NCBI GenBank assembly: GCA_002393095.1
Contig: DGII01000108.1
Coordinates: forward strand, 1 to 6,026
Reading direction: 5' to 3'
Length of the DNA: 6,026 nucleotides
Source: Lachnospiraceae bacterium UBA3826
GTDB lineage: Bacteria > Bacillota > Clostridia > Lachnospirales > Lachnospiraceae
Under the pieces are notes generated by a model. It saw only the letters and a list, made by a program, of their open reading frames with translations. It did not search any database and had not been told where the DNA came from. A program made the translations under genes and the position numbers. Below are positions 5,102 through 6,026 of this stretch, piece by piece; within the stretch, counting starts at the first letter, position 1, and the number at the start of each line of letters is the position of its first letter.

Positions 5102-6026
5102 ATGACAAGTGATAATATGAAATGCGGAATCGGACAGGCTCCGGCAAGATCCCTGCTTAATGCGCTGGGATATACTGCAGAAGAAGTGGCTAAGCCCATG
5201 GTGGGTATCGTATGCTCATATAATGAGATAGTACCCGGACACATGAATCTGGATAAGATCGCCGAGGCAGTCAAGCTTGGCGTTGCGGAAGCCGGCGGAA
5301 CTCCGGTCATGTTCCCTGCCATAGCTGTGTGTGACGGTATTGCAATGGGTCATATAGGCATGAAGTATTCTCTTGTGACAAGAGACCTTATAGCGGATTC
5401 AACCGAGGCTATGGCTATTGCCCATCAGTTCGATGCTCTGGTTATGATACCTAACTGTGATAAGAATGTTCCGGGACTCTTAATGGCCGCTGCCAGAGTC
5501 AATGTGCCTACCGTCTTCGTATCCGGAGGCCCTATGCTTGCCGGACATGTAAAGGGCAGGAAGAGAAGCCTCTCATCAATGTTCGAGGCGGTCGGAGAGC
5601 ATGCAGCGGGCAAGATAACAGATGATGATGTCAGAGAGTTCGAGGAGAATGTATGTCCTACATGCGGTTCGTGTTCCGGCATGTATACCGCCAATTCCAT
5701 GAATTGTCTGACGGAAGCGCTTGGAATGGGACTTCCGGGCAACGGAACGATCCCCGCGGTATATTCGGAGAGGCTGAGACTTGCCAAGAAGGCAGGCTAT
5801 GCTGTTATGGATATGCTTAAGAAGAATATAAGACCCAGAGATATAATGACTAAGGACGCTATACTTAACGCACTTACGGTAGATATGGCACTTGGATGCT
5901 CAACCAATTCCATGCTTCATCTGCCTGCTATCGCGCATGAGATCGGCTTTGATTTCGATATATCCTTTGCCAATCCCATAAGTGAGAAGACACCTAATCT
6001 GTGTCATCTTGCACCTGCAGGTCCTA
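5102..6026 (+). CDS. ilvD: dihydroxy-acid dehydratase, 5' part (cut by window end)
   Basis: IlvD dehydrates 2,3-dihydroxy-isovalerate and 2,3-dihydroxy-3-methylvalerate to the 2-oxo acids leading to valine, leucine and isoleucine, using an iron-sulfur cluster and Mg. The first 308 residues are visible of about 550-560 expected, running open to the last base. The start has GGAGGA (5090-5095) with 6-nt spacing. Family landmarks are NEIVPGH (41-47), VCDGIAMGHIGM (76-87, Asp78 a likely Mg ligand), PNCDKNVPG (117-125, with cluster Cys119, Asp120 and the lysine carbamylated in the family, Lys121), SGGPM (141-145), CPTCGSCSGMYTANSMNCLTEALG split over 185-208, and LPGNGT (211-216). The PGH form lacks the cysteine of the PCN motif found in [2Fe-2S] members, so this resembles the oxygen-sensitive E. 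coli-type [4Fe-4S] class. It follows leuB by 42 bp with no terminator, so the two are probably co-transcribed. Confidence 0.96.
   Translation, partial: MTSDNMKCGIGQAPARSLLNALGYTAEEVAKPMVGIVCSYNEIVPGHMNLDKIAEAVKLGVAEAGGTPVMFPAIAVCDGIAMGHIGMKYSLVTRDLIADSTEAMAIAHQFDALVMIPNCDKNVPGLLMAAARVNVPTVFVSGGPMLAGHVKGRKRSLSSMFEAVGEHAAGKITDDDVREFEENVCPTCGSCSGMYTANSMNCLTEALGMGLPGNGTIPAVYSERLRLAKKAGYAVMDMLKKNIRPRDIMTKDAILNALTVDMALGCSTNSMLHLPAIAHEIGFDFDISFANPISEKTPNLCHLAPAGP

Noticed and set aside
1..6026. Mobile element, CRISPR array, defence or secondary-metabolite system
   Set aside because: No transposase, integrase, long terminal repeats, spacer-repeat pattern, toxin-antitoxin pair or biosynthetic cluster was seen; the genes are compact, co-directional and similar in codon use.

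Overview
All six genes lie on the + strand and look like ordinary chromosomal genes of an anaerobic Firmicute, most likely a Lachnospiraceae member (Butyrivibrio/Roseburia/Coprococcus-like). This is judged from protein style, purine-rich AAGGAG-type ribosome binding sites, heavy use of ATA, AGA/AGG, AAG and CTT codons, moderate AT bias, and the Lachnospiraceae-like form of the beta-propeller lactonase. The genus cannot be fixed by eye.

Positions 1-178 hold no gene. They carry a good sigma-A-type promoter (41-69) and an AT-rich leader with a 9-bp tandem repeat (142-168). Positions 179-3451 hold a lactonase-family beta-propeller protein, an exported VanY-type (peptidase M15B) D,D-carboxypeptidase with a very acidic spacer, and tgt (tRNA-guanine transglycosylase, TTG start). 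The gaps are 29 and 55 bp with no terminator, so co-transcription from the 41-69 promoter is plausible. A second promoter (3459-3487) precedes yajC (3547-3852), which ends at a clear intrinsic terminator (3871-3905). Next come leuB (3977-5059) and the first 308 codons of ilvD (5102 to the window end), 42 bp apart and probably one branched-chain amino acid unit.

Functionally this is a patchwork. Tgt inserts the queuosine precursor into tRNA and YajC is an accessory of the Sec translocon; tgt-yajC is a long-recognised bacterial neighbour pair, although secDF does not follow yajC here. LeuB (leucine branch) and IlvD (shared valine/isoleucine/leucine trunk) belong together metabolically. The carboxypeptidase would trim peptidoglycan stem peptides outside the membrane. 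The substrate of the lactonase-like protein is uncertain, and it lacks one arginine expected in the family.

I found no mobile element, CRISPR array, RNA gene, phage gene or defence system, and nothing that amounts to a new biological system. The points worth a second look are modest: the spacer and start-site ambiguity of the carboxypeptidase, the altered conserved residue in the lactonase-like protein, the repeat-bearing in-frame short ORF before it, and the isolated leuB-ilvD unit with no visible promoter or T-box.
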